In this document: positions 5,021 through 12,222 of the stretch, piece after piece
Numbering within the stretch: the first letter of the stretch is position 1
Layout: every line of letters starts with the position of its first letter
Assembly (NCBI GenBank): GCA_900763675.1
Contig: CAAFLE010000010.1
Span: 1 to 13,660 of the forward strand
Direction: 5' to 3'
Source of the DNA: an uncultured Oscillospiraceae bacterium
GTDB taxonomy: Bacteria > Bacillota > Clostridia > Oscillospirales > Oscillospiraceae
DNA: 13,660 nucleotides
Notes under the pieces: model-generated
What the model was told of the DNA's origin: nothing
The model's input: the letters and a program-made list of their open reading frames with translations, nothing else
The model's database searches: none
Translations under genes and position numbers: made by a program

Positions 5021-7549
5021 TTATTCTTCCTCCGCATCGGCTTCCTTGGTTTCGGCGCTCTCGCCGGCTTCCGCAGGCTCCTCCTCGTCCGGCTCGCGCT
5101 CGGCGCGTGCCATTGCGACGACGCGGGCGCCCGGCGCCGGGCGCATGAGACGCACGCCCTGCGTGGCGCGGCCCAGCAGTGAAATGCTGCCCGCCTCCAT
5201 GCGGATGATCGTGCCGTCGTCGGAGACGAGCAGAACGTCCTCGTCGCCGTTGATTTTCTTCGCGCCGACGATCTCTCCGGTTTTGTCGGTAATGCGGTAG
5301 GTCATAAGACCCATGCAGCCGCGATTGCGCAGACCGTATTCGCCGAGGAGCGTCCGCTTGCCGTAGCCGTTTTCGGTGACGGTGAGGACGGCGGCGTTCT
5401 CGTCGGAGGCACGGACCGCGGCGACGACCTCGTCGCCCTCGCGCAGCTTGATGGCGCGGACGCCCGCGGCGGTTCGGCCCATCGGGCGGACGTCGTTTTC
5501 ATCGTAGCGCACCGCCATGCCCTGCCGCGTGACGACGAGCAGCTTTTCGCTGCCGTTTGTCGTCAGCACCTGCACAAGCTCGTCGCCCTCGCGGATGTCG
5601 AGCGCACGGATGCCGTTTTTGCGGACGTTGCGCAGCTCGCCCTGCGACATACGCTTCGTAACGCCGTTCTTCGTGAAGAACACGATGAAGTGATCCTCGC
5701 GCAGCCCCTTGCCGCGCAGCATGGCGGAAATCTTCTCCTCCGGTTCGAGCGGGAGGATGTTGACGATGTTCGTGCCTCTCGCGCTGCGGCCCGCCTCGGG
5801 GATCTGGTAGCCCTTGCGGACGTACACCTGTCCGCGGCTGGAGAAGAACAGCAGAAAATCGTGCGTGGACGCGGTGAACACGCTCTCGACATAGTCCTCC
5901 TCGCGGGTCGCCATGCCGCGCACGCCCTTTCCGCCGCGGCTCTGGGCGCGGTACTCGGCGGCGGGGGTACGCTTGATGTACCCGTTGTGGGAGAGCGTGA
6001 ACACGCACTGCTCCTCGGCGATGAGATCCTCCACGTCGATCTCGTCGGCGACGTCCTGAATTTCGGTCTGGCGCTCGTCGCCGTATTTTTCGGCGATGGC
6101 AAGCAGCTCGTCCTTCAGCACGCCCTTGAGCTTTTCGGGGTCCTCGAGCAGAGAGAGATAGTACGCGATTTTCTTTTCCAGCTCGTCATATTCCGTTTGC
6201 AGCTTTTCGCGGTCGAGACCCTGCAATGCCTTGAGACGCATATCAAGGATCGCCTGCGCCTGCACGTCGTCCAGTCCGAAGCGCTGCATAAGGTTGTCCT
6301 TGGCGTTATCGTAGCTCGAACGGATGATGCGGATGACCTCGTCAATGTTGTCCTGCGCGATGAGCAGTCCTTCGAGCAGATGGGCGCGTTCCCGCGCCTT
6401 GCGCAGGTCGTACTGCGTCCGGCGGGTGATGACCTCCTCCTGGAACGCGAGATATTCGTCCAGAATGTGCCGGAGCGAGAGTATCTTCGGCTGGCGCTGG
6501 TTTTCCACGAGCGCCAGATTGATGATGGAGAACGTGCTTTGCAGCGTCGTCTGCGCAAAGAGCCTGTTGAGCGCGACCTGCGGGTTGGCGTCGCGCTTGA
6601 GCTCGATGACGATGCGCATACCGTTGCGGTCGGACTCGTCGCGCAGGTCGGAAATGTCGTCGAGCCGCTTATCCTTGACCTGCTCGGCAATGCTCTTGAT
6701 GAGCATTTTCTTGTTGACCTGATATGGCAGCTCCGTGACGATGATGCGCACGCGGTTCTGCCCATGCTCCTCAAACTCGGTGCGGGCGCGGATGGTGATC
6801 TTTCCGCGGCCCGTGGCGTAGGCGGCGCGGATGCCCGCTCTGCCCATGATGATGCCCTTTGTCGGGAAGTCGGGTCCCTTGACATGGCGCATGAGATCGT
6901 CCAGCGTCGCGTCCGGGTTATCCAGCACCTCGACCGCCGCGCCGATGACCTCGCGCAGGTTGTGCGGCGGGATGTTCGTCGCCATACCGACGGCGATGCC
7001 CGACGAGCCGTTTACGAGCAGCTGCGGAATGCGGCTCGGCAGCACCCGCGGCTCCTTGCGCGTTTCGTCAAAGTTGGGGTCCCAGTCCACGGTGTCCTTG
7101 TCGATGTCGCGGAGCATTTCGTCCGCCATGCGGGCGAGACGCGCCTCGGTATAACGGTACGCCGCCGGGGGGTTGCCGTCCACGTCGCCGAAGTTGCCGT
7201 GACCGTCGATGAGCGGATAGCGCAGCGAGAAACTCTGCGCCATGCGGACGAGCGCGTCGTACACCGACGCATCGCCGTGGGGATGGTATCTGCCAAGCAC
7301 GTCGCCGACGGCGGTCGCGCACTTGCGGTAAGGCTTGTCGCGGGTGAGACCGTCCTCGTACATGGCGTAGAGAATGCGGCGGTGGACGGGCTTCAAGCCG
7401 TCACGCACGTCGGGCAGCGCACGCCCGACGATAACGGACATGGCGTATTCAATATAGCTTTTCTCCATTTCCGAGACCAGCTCGGACGAGACGATATGCT
7501 GTTCCGGGAAGGCGATGTCCTCGGGTTTATAGTCGCGTTTGTGTGCCAT
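5021..7549 (-). CDS. gyrA: DNA gyrase subunit A
   Basis: The 842-residue breakage-reunion subunit of DNA gyrase, which with GyrB introduces negative supercoils ahead of the fork. The winged-helix active site has catalytic Tyr133 in AAYRYTEARLA. The quinolone region reads GDASVYDAL (92-100): Ala94 stands where E. coli has Ser83, while Asp98 matches Asp87. A coiled-coil stretch (about 365-480) is followed by the beta-pinwheel C-terminal domain with the GyrA box QSRGGKG (536-542), which marks it as gyrase and not ParC. A highly acidic tail (about the last 28 residues) is like that reported to tune wrapping in other gyrases. The start is certain: AAGGAGG lies 8 bases upstream, directly after the gyrB stop, with a 12-bp intergenic gap. 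The downstream SHOCT gene starts on the next base. Confidence 0.98.
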   Translation of the reverse strand: MAHKRDYKPEDIAFPEQHIVSSELVSEMEKSYIEYAMSVIVGRALPDVRDGLKPVHRRILYAMYEDGLTRDKPYRKCATAVGDVLGRYHPHGDASVYDALVRMAQSFSLRYPLIDGHGNFGDVDGNPPAAYRYTEARLARMADEMLRDIDKDTVDWDPNFDETRKEPRVLPSRIPQLLVNGSSGIAVGMATNIPPHNLREVIGAAVEVLDNPDATLDDLMRHVKGPDFPTKGIIMGRAGIRAAYATGRGKITIRARTEFEEHGQNRVRIIVTELPYQVNKKMLIKSIAEQVKDKRLDDISDLRDESDRNGMRIVIELKRDANPQVALNRLFAQTTLQSTFSIINLALVENQRQPKILSLRHILDEYLAFQEEVITRRTQYDLRKARERAHLLEGLLIAQDNIDEVIRIIRSSYDNAKDNLMQRFGLDDVQAQAILDMRLKALQGLDREKLQTEYDELEKKIAYYLSLLEDPEKLKGVLKDELLAIAEKYGDERQTEIQDVADEIDVEDLIAEEQCVFTLSHNGYIKRTPAAEYRAQSRGGKGVRGMATREEDYVESVFTASTHDFLLFFSSRGQVYVRKGYQIPEAGRSARGTNIVNILPLEPEEKISAMLRGKGLREDHFIVFFTKNGVTKRMSQGELRNVRKNGIRALDIREGDELVQVLTTNGSEKLLVVTRQGMAVRYDENDVRPMGRTAAGVRAIKLREGDEVVAAVRASDENAAVLTVTENGYGKRTLLGEYGLRNRGCMGLMTYRITDKTGEIVGAKKINGDEDVLLVSDDGTIIRMEAGSISLLGRATQGVRLMRPAPGARVVAMARAEREPDEEEPAEAGESAETKEADAEEE

Positions 7550-7561
7550 TTTCCCGCCTCC

Positions 7562-9493
7562 TTAATAGTCCAGATTGACGGCGTACCGCGCCTTTGTTTC
7601 GATCCATGCGCGGCGCGGCTCTACCTCGTCGCCCATAAGAACGGTGAATATCTCATCGGCACGCTGCGCGTCCTCGAGCGTGATGCGGCGAAGCGTCCGG
7701 CGCTCGGGGTCCATCGTCGTCTCCCAAAGCTCGTGCGGGTCCATTTCGCCGAGACCTTTGAAGCGCGAAATATCGACCTTCGCGTCCGGGTTGTCGCCGC
7801 GCAGCTCGCGGGAAAGCTCGTCGCGCTGCTCGTCGGAATAGGCAATGCGCTGCTGCTTGCCGCGGCTGAGCTTATACAGCGGCGGCACCGCGGAATAGAC
7901 GTACCCGTTCTCGATGAGCGGGCGCATATACCGGAAGAAGAACGTCAGCAGGAGCGTCCGGATATGGGAGCCGTCCACATCGGCATCCGCCATGATGATG
8001 ATCTTGTGATAGCGGAGCTTATCAATATTGAACTCATTGCCGATGCCCGCGCCGAGCGCGACGATCAGCGGATAGAGCTTATCGTTGCCGTAAATTTTAT
8101 CGACTCTCGCCTTTTCGACGTTGAGCATCTTGCCCCACATGGCAAGGATCGCCTGAAAGCGGGAATCGCGCCCGCCGATGGCGCTGCCCGCGGCGCTGTC
8201 GCCCTCGACGATGTATATCTCGCACAGCGACGGGTCGCGCTCGTTGCAGTCGGCGAGCTTGTCCGGCATTTGCCCGGACTCCAGCCCCGTCTTGCGGCGG
8301 ACGCTGTCGCGGGCCTTCCGCGCCGCCTCTCTGGCGCGGGAGGCGGAAATGCCCTTTTCGAGGATCTGCTTGGCGACGCCGGGGTTTTCCTCGAAGAACT
8401 GTTCGAGCTTGTCGCTCACGACGCCGTCCACCATGGTGCGGATGTCGCTGTTGCCGAGCTTCGCCTTCGTCTGCCCTTCAAACTGCGGGTTTTCGAGCTT
8501 GACGGAGATCACGGCTGTCAGACCCTCGCGGCAGTCCTCGCCGGAGAGCGTCTCTTCGTCCTTGAGAATTTTGCGGGACTTGCCGTAGGCGTTGATGACG
8601 CGGGTAAGCGCCGTGCGGAAGCCAGTCTCGTGCATACCGCCCTCGGGCGTGAGAATGTTGTTGGCGAAGGACTCAATGCGCTCGTCGTAGCCGTCGTTCC
8701 ACTGCAAAGCAATCTCGCACATGGAGGTGTCCCGCTCGCCGGACATATAGATGACGTTTTCATGCACCGGCGTTTTGTGGCGGTTCAGCTCCGTGACGAA
8801 CTCGCGGATGCCGCCGGCATAGCACAGCTCCTGCCGCCGCTCCTGCTCGGGGCGCTTGTCCTCCATGATGATGGTGAGTCCGGCGTTCAGAAACGCCTGC
8901 TCGCGCATCCGCTTGAAGAGCGTATCGTAGTTATAGACCGTCTCGTCGAACATCTCCGGATCGGGATGGAAGCGCACCTGCGTGCCGTGCCTGTCCGTTT
9001 TGCCGACGATCTTCATATCCTGCGTGATATGGCCGCGGGAGAACTTCATTTCATAGATATTTCCGTTTTTGAATACGCGCACCTCGAGCCAGTCCGAAAG
9101 CGCGTTCACAACGCTCGCACCGACGCCGTGCAGACCGCCGGAGACCTTGTAGCCCCCGCCGCCGAACTTGCCGCCCGCGTGCAGCACCGTGTAGACGACC
9201 TCGAGCGCTGGCTTCCCCGTCTGCTCCTGAATGTCCACGGGGATGCCGCGGCCGTTGTCCGTAACGCAGATGGACTCGCCCGGCTCGATGCAGACCTCGA
9301 TGTGCGTGCAGAAGCCGGCAAGCGCCTCGTCGATGGCGTTATCCACGATCTCATATACAAGGTGATGCAGTCCGCTCGTGCTTGTCGAGCCGATGTACAT
9401 ACCCGGACGCATACGCACCGCTTCCAGTCCTTCCAGGACCTGGATTTGACTGGCGTCGTAGGAATTTGGGTTGGTGGGATTATGATCCGACAT
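7562..9493 (-). CDS. gyrB: DNA gyrase subunit B
   Basis: The 643-residue ATPase subunit of DNA gyrase. The GHKL ATPase domain shows E48 and N52 (YEIVDNAIDEAL), D79 (VTDNGRGIPV), the lid GGLHGVGASVVNAL (119-132) and the QTK loop (341-343). The TOPRIM domain has E430 (IVEGDSAAGSA) and the metal-binding DADVD (503-507), and the C-terminal GyrB tail follows with FKGLGEMD. Length is typical of the short Gram-positive form without the enterobacterial insert. The usual EGDSAGGSA reads EGDSAAGSA here. The ATG has GGAGG 9 bases upstream and follows remB by 20 bp. It shares a transcript with gyrA. Confidence 0.98.
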   Translation of the reverse strand: MSDHNPTNPNSYDASQIQVLEGLEAVRMRPGMYIGSTSTSGLHHLVYEIVDNAIDEALAGFCTHIEVCIEPGESICVTDNGRGIPVDIQEQTGKPALEVVYTVLHAGGKFGGGGYKVSGGLHGVGASVVNALSDWLEVRVFKNGNIYEMKFSRGHITQDMKIVGKTDRHGTQVRFHPDPEMFDETVYNYDTLFKRMREQAFLNAGLTIIMEDKRPEQERRQELCYAGGIREFVTELNRHKTPVHENVIYMSGERDTSMCEIALQWNDGYDERIESFANNILTPEGGMHETGFRTALTRVINAYGKSRKILKDEETLSGEDCREGLTAVISVKLENPQFEGQTKAKLGNSDIRTMVDGVVSDKLEQFFEENPGVAKQILEKGISASRAREAARKARDSVRRKTGLESGQMPDKLADCNERDPSLCEIYIVEGDSAAGSAIGGRDSRFQAILAMWGKMLNVEKARVDKIYGNDKLYPLIVALGAGIGNEFNIDKLRYHKIIIMADADVDGSHIRTLLLTFFFRYMRPLIENGYVYSAVPPLYKLSRGKQQRIAYSDEQRDELSRELRGDNPDAKVDISRFKGLGEMDPHELWETTMDPERRTLRRITLEDAQRADEIFTVLMGDEVEPRRAWIETKARYAVNLDY

Positions 9494-9513
9494 GGGGTGT
9501 TTCCTCCGTGTGA

Positions 9514-9774
9514 TTAGTCAAACGATATGTTTTCCGCACGCTTCAGAAGCGTAGCGGTGTTGAGCTGGGAGAGATATACGCGCTTTTTGCCGCCCTCGGC
9601 GCACACGACGAACGACTTCGGCAGATCGTCCGCCACGTTCACGACCTCGCCCGCCTGCTCGGCGGCGCGGAGATAGCTGCGCGTGATGTGCGATGCGCTC
9701 GTGTTGTCCAGATCGCAGATGGCAAGAATGTCCTCGGTGCGCACGGCGGTCTCCGCGCCTAAGTGGAGATACAT
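9514..9774 (-). CDS. remB: Extracellular matrix regulator RemB / DUF370 protein
   Basis: An 86-residue DUF370 protein. It corresponds by position and length to YaaB/RemB of Bacillus subtilis, which lies between recF and gyrB and is reported to activate matrix genes. The start MYLHLGAETAVRTEDILAICDLDN is typical of the family, as is the basic LPKSFVVC/KKRVYLSQL region. Its first 16 bases overlap the end of recF, and the ribosome binding site (AAGGACGG, inside recF) is weak and distant, so translation is likely coupled to recF. A role as a small DNA-binding or scaffold regulator is taken from the family. Whether it controls biofilm in this organism is unknown. Confidence 0.88.
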   Translation of the reverse strand: MYLHLGAETAVRTEDILAICDLDNTSASHITRSYLRAAEQAGEVVNVADDLPKSFVVCAEGGKKRVYLSQLNTATLLKRAENISFD

Positions 9775-10877
9775 ACTTCGCTTACCCGTCCTTTATCCAT
9801 ATAAAGTACGCGCCCGCCGGTCAGCCGCTCGACGGAAGCCGCGTCGCAGCAGCTCACGATCGTCTGCGCCTCGCCGATGCGGTTCAGAACGAATTCCTGC
9901 CGGGCGCTGTCCAGCTCGGACAGCACGTCGTCGAGCAGCAGCACCGGCGCTTCCCCGGTCTCGGCGCGGAAAATGTCGCGCTCGGCGAGCTTGATGGAGA
10001 GCGCCGCCGTCCGCGTCTGTCCCTGCGAGGCGTAGGCGCGGGCGTCCGCGCCGTTGATGGAAATGAGAAGATCGTCCTTGTGCGCCCCGACGAGACAAAG
10101 CCCGCTGTCCAGCTCCGCCTGCCGCAGCTGGCGCTGCCGCTCGCACACGGCGGCGTAGATTTCCTTTTCCGGCGCGGTCGCGTCCGGCACGGTCGATACG
10201 GTCGTATACGCGAGCGACAGCTCCTCCGCGCCGCGGGAAAACTCCCGCTGCACCGCCGCCGCGCTCTCGCAGAGCCTCTTGGCAAACGACGAGCGGTAGC
10301 GGATGATCTTCGCGCTGGCGCGGCACATACTCTCGGAATACACGTCGAGCGTGTCTAAAAGCGACGGCTTTTCCCGCCAGTCGCGCAGTATGCGCGTTTT
10401 GCTCTCCTGTAATTTGCGGTACTCTGCAAGGATCGGCGCATAGCCGGGGCGGAGCTGCACGATGGCGGCGTCCAGCATTTTGCGGCGGAGCGCCGCCGCG
10501 CCGCGGATCATGGCAAGATCGTCCGGCGAGAACAGAATCGCCTTGAGACATTGCTCCGTCGCCCCGGCGGCAATGCGCACGCCGTTCCGCTTCATCTGGC
10601 GGGTGCGTCCCTGCCGGAGCAGCACCTCCATGCGCTGACCGCGCCCGGCGGCGTTATACGTCCCTCTCACGAGCGCGGAGTCCTCGCCGAAGGCGATCAG
10701 CTCTTTATCATAGTACGTGCGGAAGCTCTTCGCGCCGGTGAGTATATACACCGTTTCCAGAAGCGTTGTTTTTCCCTGCGCGTTTTCGCCCGCGACGACG
10801 TTCACGCCCGGCGCAAATTCGACCGAGCAGTTTTTCAGTAGACGGAAGCTTTCCGTCTGTACGGCGTCTACGCGCAT
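9759..10877 (-). CDS. recF: DNA replication and repair protein RecF
   Basis: A 372-residue SMC-like ATPase that binds gapped DNA and helps RecO/RecR load RecA at stalled forks. Walker A GENAQGKT is at 30-37, the signature ASQGQTRTAALSIKLAE near 283-299 and Walker B PVLLLDDVLSELD at 311-323. The usual GPHRDDL motif appears as GAHKDDL (264-270), a mild variant. No coiled-coil insertion beyond the family norm is seen. The start codon overlaps the dnaN stop by one base (tgATG), with GGAAGG just upstream, which indicates translational coupling. In Bacillus a small S4-domain gene (yaaA/rlbA) sits between dnaN and recF; here it is absent. The 3' end overlaps remB by 16 bases. Confidence 0.97.
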   Translation of the reverse strand: MRVDAVQTESFRLLKNCSVEFAPGVNVVAGENAQGKTTLLETVYILTGAKSFRTYYDKELIAFGEDSALVRGTYNAAGRGQRMEVLLRQGRTRQMKRNGVRIAAGATEQCLKAILFSPDDLAMIRGAAALRRKMLDAAIVQLRPGYAPILAEYRKLQESKTRILRDWREKPSLLDTLDVYSESMCRASAKIIRYRSSFAKRLCESAAAVQREFSRGAEELSLAYTTVSTVPDATAPEKEIYAAVCERQRQLRQAELDSGLCLVGAHKDDLLISINGADARAYASQGQTRTAALSIKLAERDIFRAETGEAPVLLLDDVLSELDSARQEFVLNRIGEAQTIVSCCDAASVERLTGGRVLYMDKGRVSEVCIST

Positions 10878-11989
10878 CAGCCTTCCGAGCGCAGGCGGAC
10901 CGGCAGGATCATGTAAAGGAAGCTGTCGCCGCCGTCCTCCGGCGTGATGATGCAGGGGGACTGTCCGTTGACGATGTTGATGAGCAGCGTATCCGCCGGC
11001 GCCGCCTTGAAAGCGTCGAGCAGATAGCTGTTATTGAACCCGACGATCATGCCGCCGCCGTCTCCGTCGAGCGGGCAGCAGTCCTCCGCTCTGCCGAGGG
11101 GCGTGGAGCAGGTGATGGTGAGGAGATTTTCCCCGAACGTGCAGCGGAGCGGGTTTTTGCTGCGGTCGTCGATGATGAGGCTTACGCGCTCGGTGCAGCG
11201 GATGAGATCGGAGCGCTGCGCCTTGATGCGGATGGGAAATTCGTTCGGAACGGTTTTGCGGAAATTCAGAAATTCGCCCTCGAGCCGCCGGGAGATCAGC
11301 ACCGTATCGCCCACGGAGAACGAAACGTGCTTGCTGCCGACGGAGATCTTCACCGGCTCGTCGGGACTCATGCAGATCTTTTCGAGATCGGAGAGCGCCG
11401 CGCCCGGCACGATGAAGCGGAGCGATTCAACGTCGCACTTTTCCACCGCCTCGCGGCGGAGCGCCATGCGGTAGCCGTCCACGGCGACGAGCGTCAGAAC
11501 GTCGTTTTCCACCTCGAAGAGAGCGCCGGTATACACCGGGCGCGACTCGTTCGTGGAGATGGCGAAGCTCGTCTCGCCGATCATCCGCGCCATCAGCTCC
11601 TGCGGGAGAGAGAGCGTGCTGCAATGATCGAGCGACGGAAGCTCCGGGAAATCGTCCGACGCCGTGCCGGAGATGTTGTAGTCGGCGTTGCCGCAGGAGA
11701 TGTTCACGGCATTGTACTCGTCGGTGCTGACCGTGACGATGCCGTCCGGCAGCTTGCGCACGATGTCGCCGAAGAGCTTGGCGGAAAGGACGACGCTGCC
11801 CGGCGCGGACACGTCTGCCTCGAACGTCGTATAGATGCCCTTTTTGAGATCGTAGCCCGTGATGCGGACGTTGTGACCGGCTTCGATGAGCAGACCCTCC
11901 ATCGCCGGGATGGGGCTTTTGGAAGCGGCGGCGCGGCCCGCGGTGGCGACGGCGAGACTGAGCAGATACTTTTCGCAGGTGAATTTCAT
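10877..11989 (-). CDS. dnaN: DNA polymerase III beta subunit (sliding clamp)
   Basis: The 370-residue clamp, a dimeric ring that tethers DNA polymerase III and other partners to DNA. The three-domain clamp fold is supported by the N-terminal MKFTCEKYLLSLAVATAGRA, the domain-1 motif SAKLFGDIVRKLP, the domain-2 start around FAISTNESRPVYTGALFEVE, and the C-terminal YMILPVRL (359-366), which forms part of the partner-binding pocket. The start ATG has an excellent GGAGG site 7 bases upstream. It follows the oriC-like intergenic region, and its promoter, which I cannot place with confidence, must lie in that region or in front of dnaA. It is the first gene of a long co-directional series. Confidence 0.98.
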   Translation of the reverse strand: MKFTCEKYLLSLAVATAGRAAASKSPIPAMEGLLIEAGHNVRITGYDLKKGIYTTFEADVSAPGSVVLSAKLFGDIVRKLPDGIVTVSTDEYNAVNISCGNADYNISGTASDDFPELPSLDHCSTLSLPQELMARMIGETSFAISTNESRPVYTGALFEVENDVLTLVAVDGYRMALRREAVEKCDVESLRFIVPGAALSDLEKICMSPDEPVKISVGSKHVSFSVGDTVLISRRLEGEFLNFRKTVPNEFPIRIKAQRSDLIRCTERVSLIIDDRSKNPLRCTFGENLLTITCSTPLGRAEDCCPLDGDGGGMIVGFNNSYLLDAFKAAPADTLLINIVNGQSPCIITPEDGGDSFLYMILPVRLRSEG

Positions 11990-12011
11990 GGCTTTTCCTC
12001 CGTTTCTCTCA

Positions 12012-12036
12012 GAAAGAAAGATAGATTATTTTTAGA
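12012..12036. other. AT-rich tract, candidate DNA unwinding element
   Basis: The stretch is 20 A/T out of 25 and directly follows the trio-like tract on the dnaN side. In the basal unwinding layout known from Bacillus the strand opens at this position relative to the boxes. Other AT-rich patches in the same gap (12122-12140 and 12162-12188) are alternatives. Confidence 0.4.
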
Positions 12037-12039
12037 AGC

Positions 12040-12051
12040 GAGTATCAGTAG
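12040..12051 (-). other. DnaA-trio-like tract
   Basis: The minus strand reads CTACTGATACTC, which as triplets on the complementary strand gives 3'-GAT GAC TAT GAG. The Bacillus DnaA-trio is a run of 3'-GAT-like triplets between the last DnaA box and the AT-rich opening site. Here the tract is 10 bases past the dnaN-proximal box (12062-12070) and leads into an AT-rich stretch. Only the first triplet is perfect. Confidence 0.4.
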
Positions 12052-12061
12052 TACAAAAACT

Positions 12062-12070
12062 TGTGGAAAA
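12062..12070 (-). promoter_or_regulatory. DnaA box (dnaN-proximal)
   Basis: TTTTCCACA on the minus strand, one base from the E. coli consensus TTATCCACA. It is the box next to the trio-like tract and the AT-rich region. Confidence 0.75.
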
Positions 12071-12081
12071 CCGCGCAAACC

Positions 12082-12096
12082 CCTTGCAGCGCAAGG
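12082..12096. other. Short hairpin within the oriC region
   Basis: CCTTGC (12082-12087) and GCAAGG (12091-12096) form a 6-bp stem with a 3-base loop between two DnaA boxes. Its significance is unclear. Confidence 0.35.
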
Positions 12097-12104
12097 ATTT
12101 TCGA

Positions 12105-12113
12105 TGTGGAAAA
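12105..12113 (-). promoter_or_regulatory. DnaA box (middle)
   Basis: TTTTCCACA on the minus strand, same orientation as the boxes at 12062 and 12200, and 43 bp from the former (about four helical turns). Confidence 0.75.
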
Positions 12114-12183
12114 CTCAGGGGTATTTTTTCAACAGTTTTCACAGCGGAAAACGCGGAGAAAGTTTTGAACATTTATAAACAAC

Positions 12184-12208
12184 TTTTCCACACGCATATT
12201 GTGGAAAA
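12184..12208. promoter_or_regulatory. Head-to-head pair of DnaA boxes just after dnaA
   Basis: TTTTCCACA on the plus strand (12184-12192) and its reverse complement (12200-12208) face each other across a 7-base spacer, 14 bases after the dnaA stop. The same symmetry would form a 9-bp hairpin in dnaA mRNA, followed by GTTGTTTATAAAT, so the site could also help end the dnaA transcript. Confidence 0.75.
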
Positions 12209-12222
12209 CCGTGCAAAGGCCG

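Larger units (their letters stand above)
12000..12210. other. Candidate origin of replication (oriC) between dnaA and dnaN
   Basis: The 233-bp gap between dnaA and dnaN holds four perfect TTTTCCACA boxes (one on the plus strand, three on the minus strand), one degenerate box (GTTTTCACA, 12135-12143), AT-rich tracts and a DnaA-trio-like tract. No other intergenic region in the window has comparable box density. In Bacillus the dnaA-dnaN gap contains the unwinding site (incC), with further boxes upstream of dnaA. The 127 bp upstream of dnaA in this window contain no box, so any second half of the origin lies outside. The AT-rich unwinding patch nearest dnaN is roughly 12012-12036. Confidence 0.8.

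Noticed and set aside
5690..9517. A 1275-residue open frame on the plus strand, antisense to gyrA and gyrB
   Set aside because: It mirrors the codon pattern of GC-rich gyrase genes, has no family-like motifs, is rich in Arg, His, Ala and Val as typical shadows are, and lies fully across two certain genes.
12000..12060. A dnaN promoter such as TTCCAC-16-GATACT upstream of dnaN
   Set aside because: Matches to the consensus are too weak and overlap a DnaA box; AT-rich origin DNA yields such partial hits by chance.
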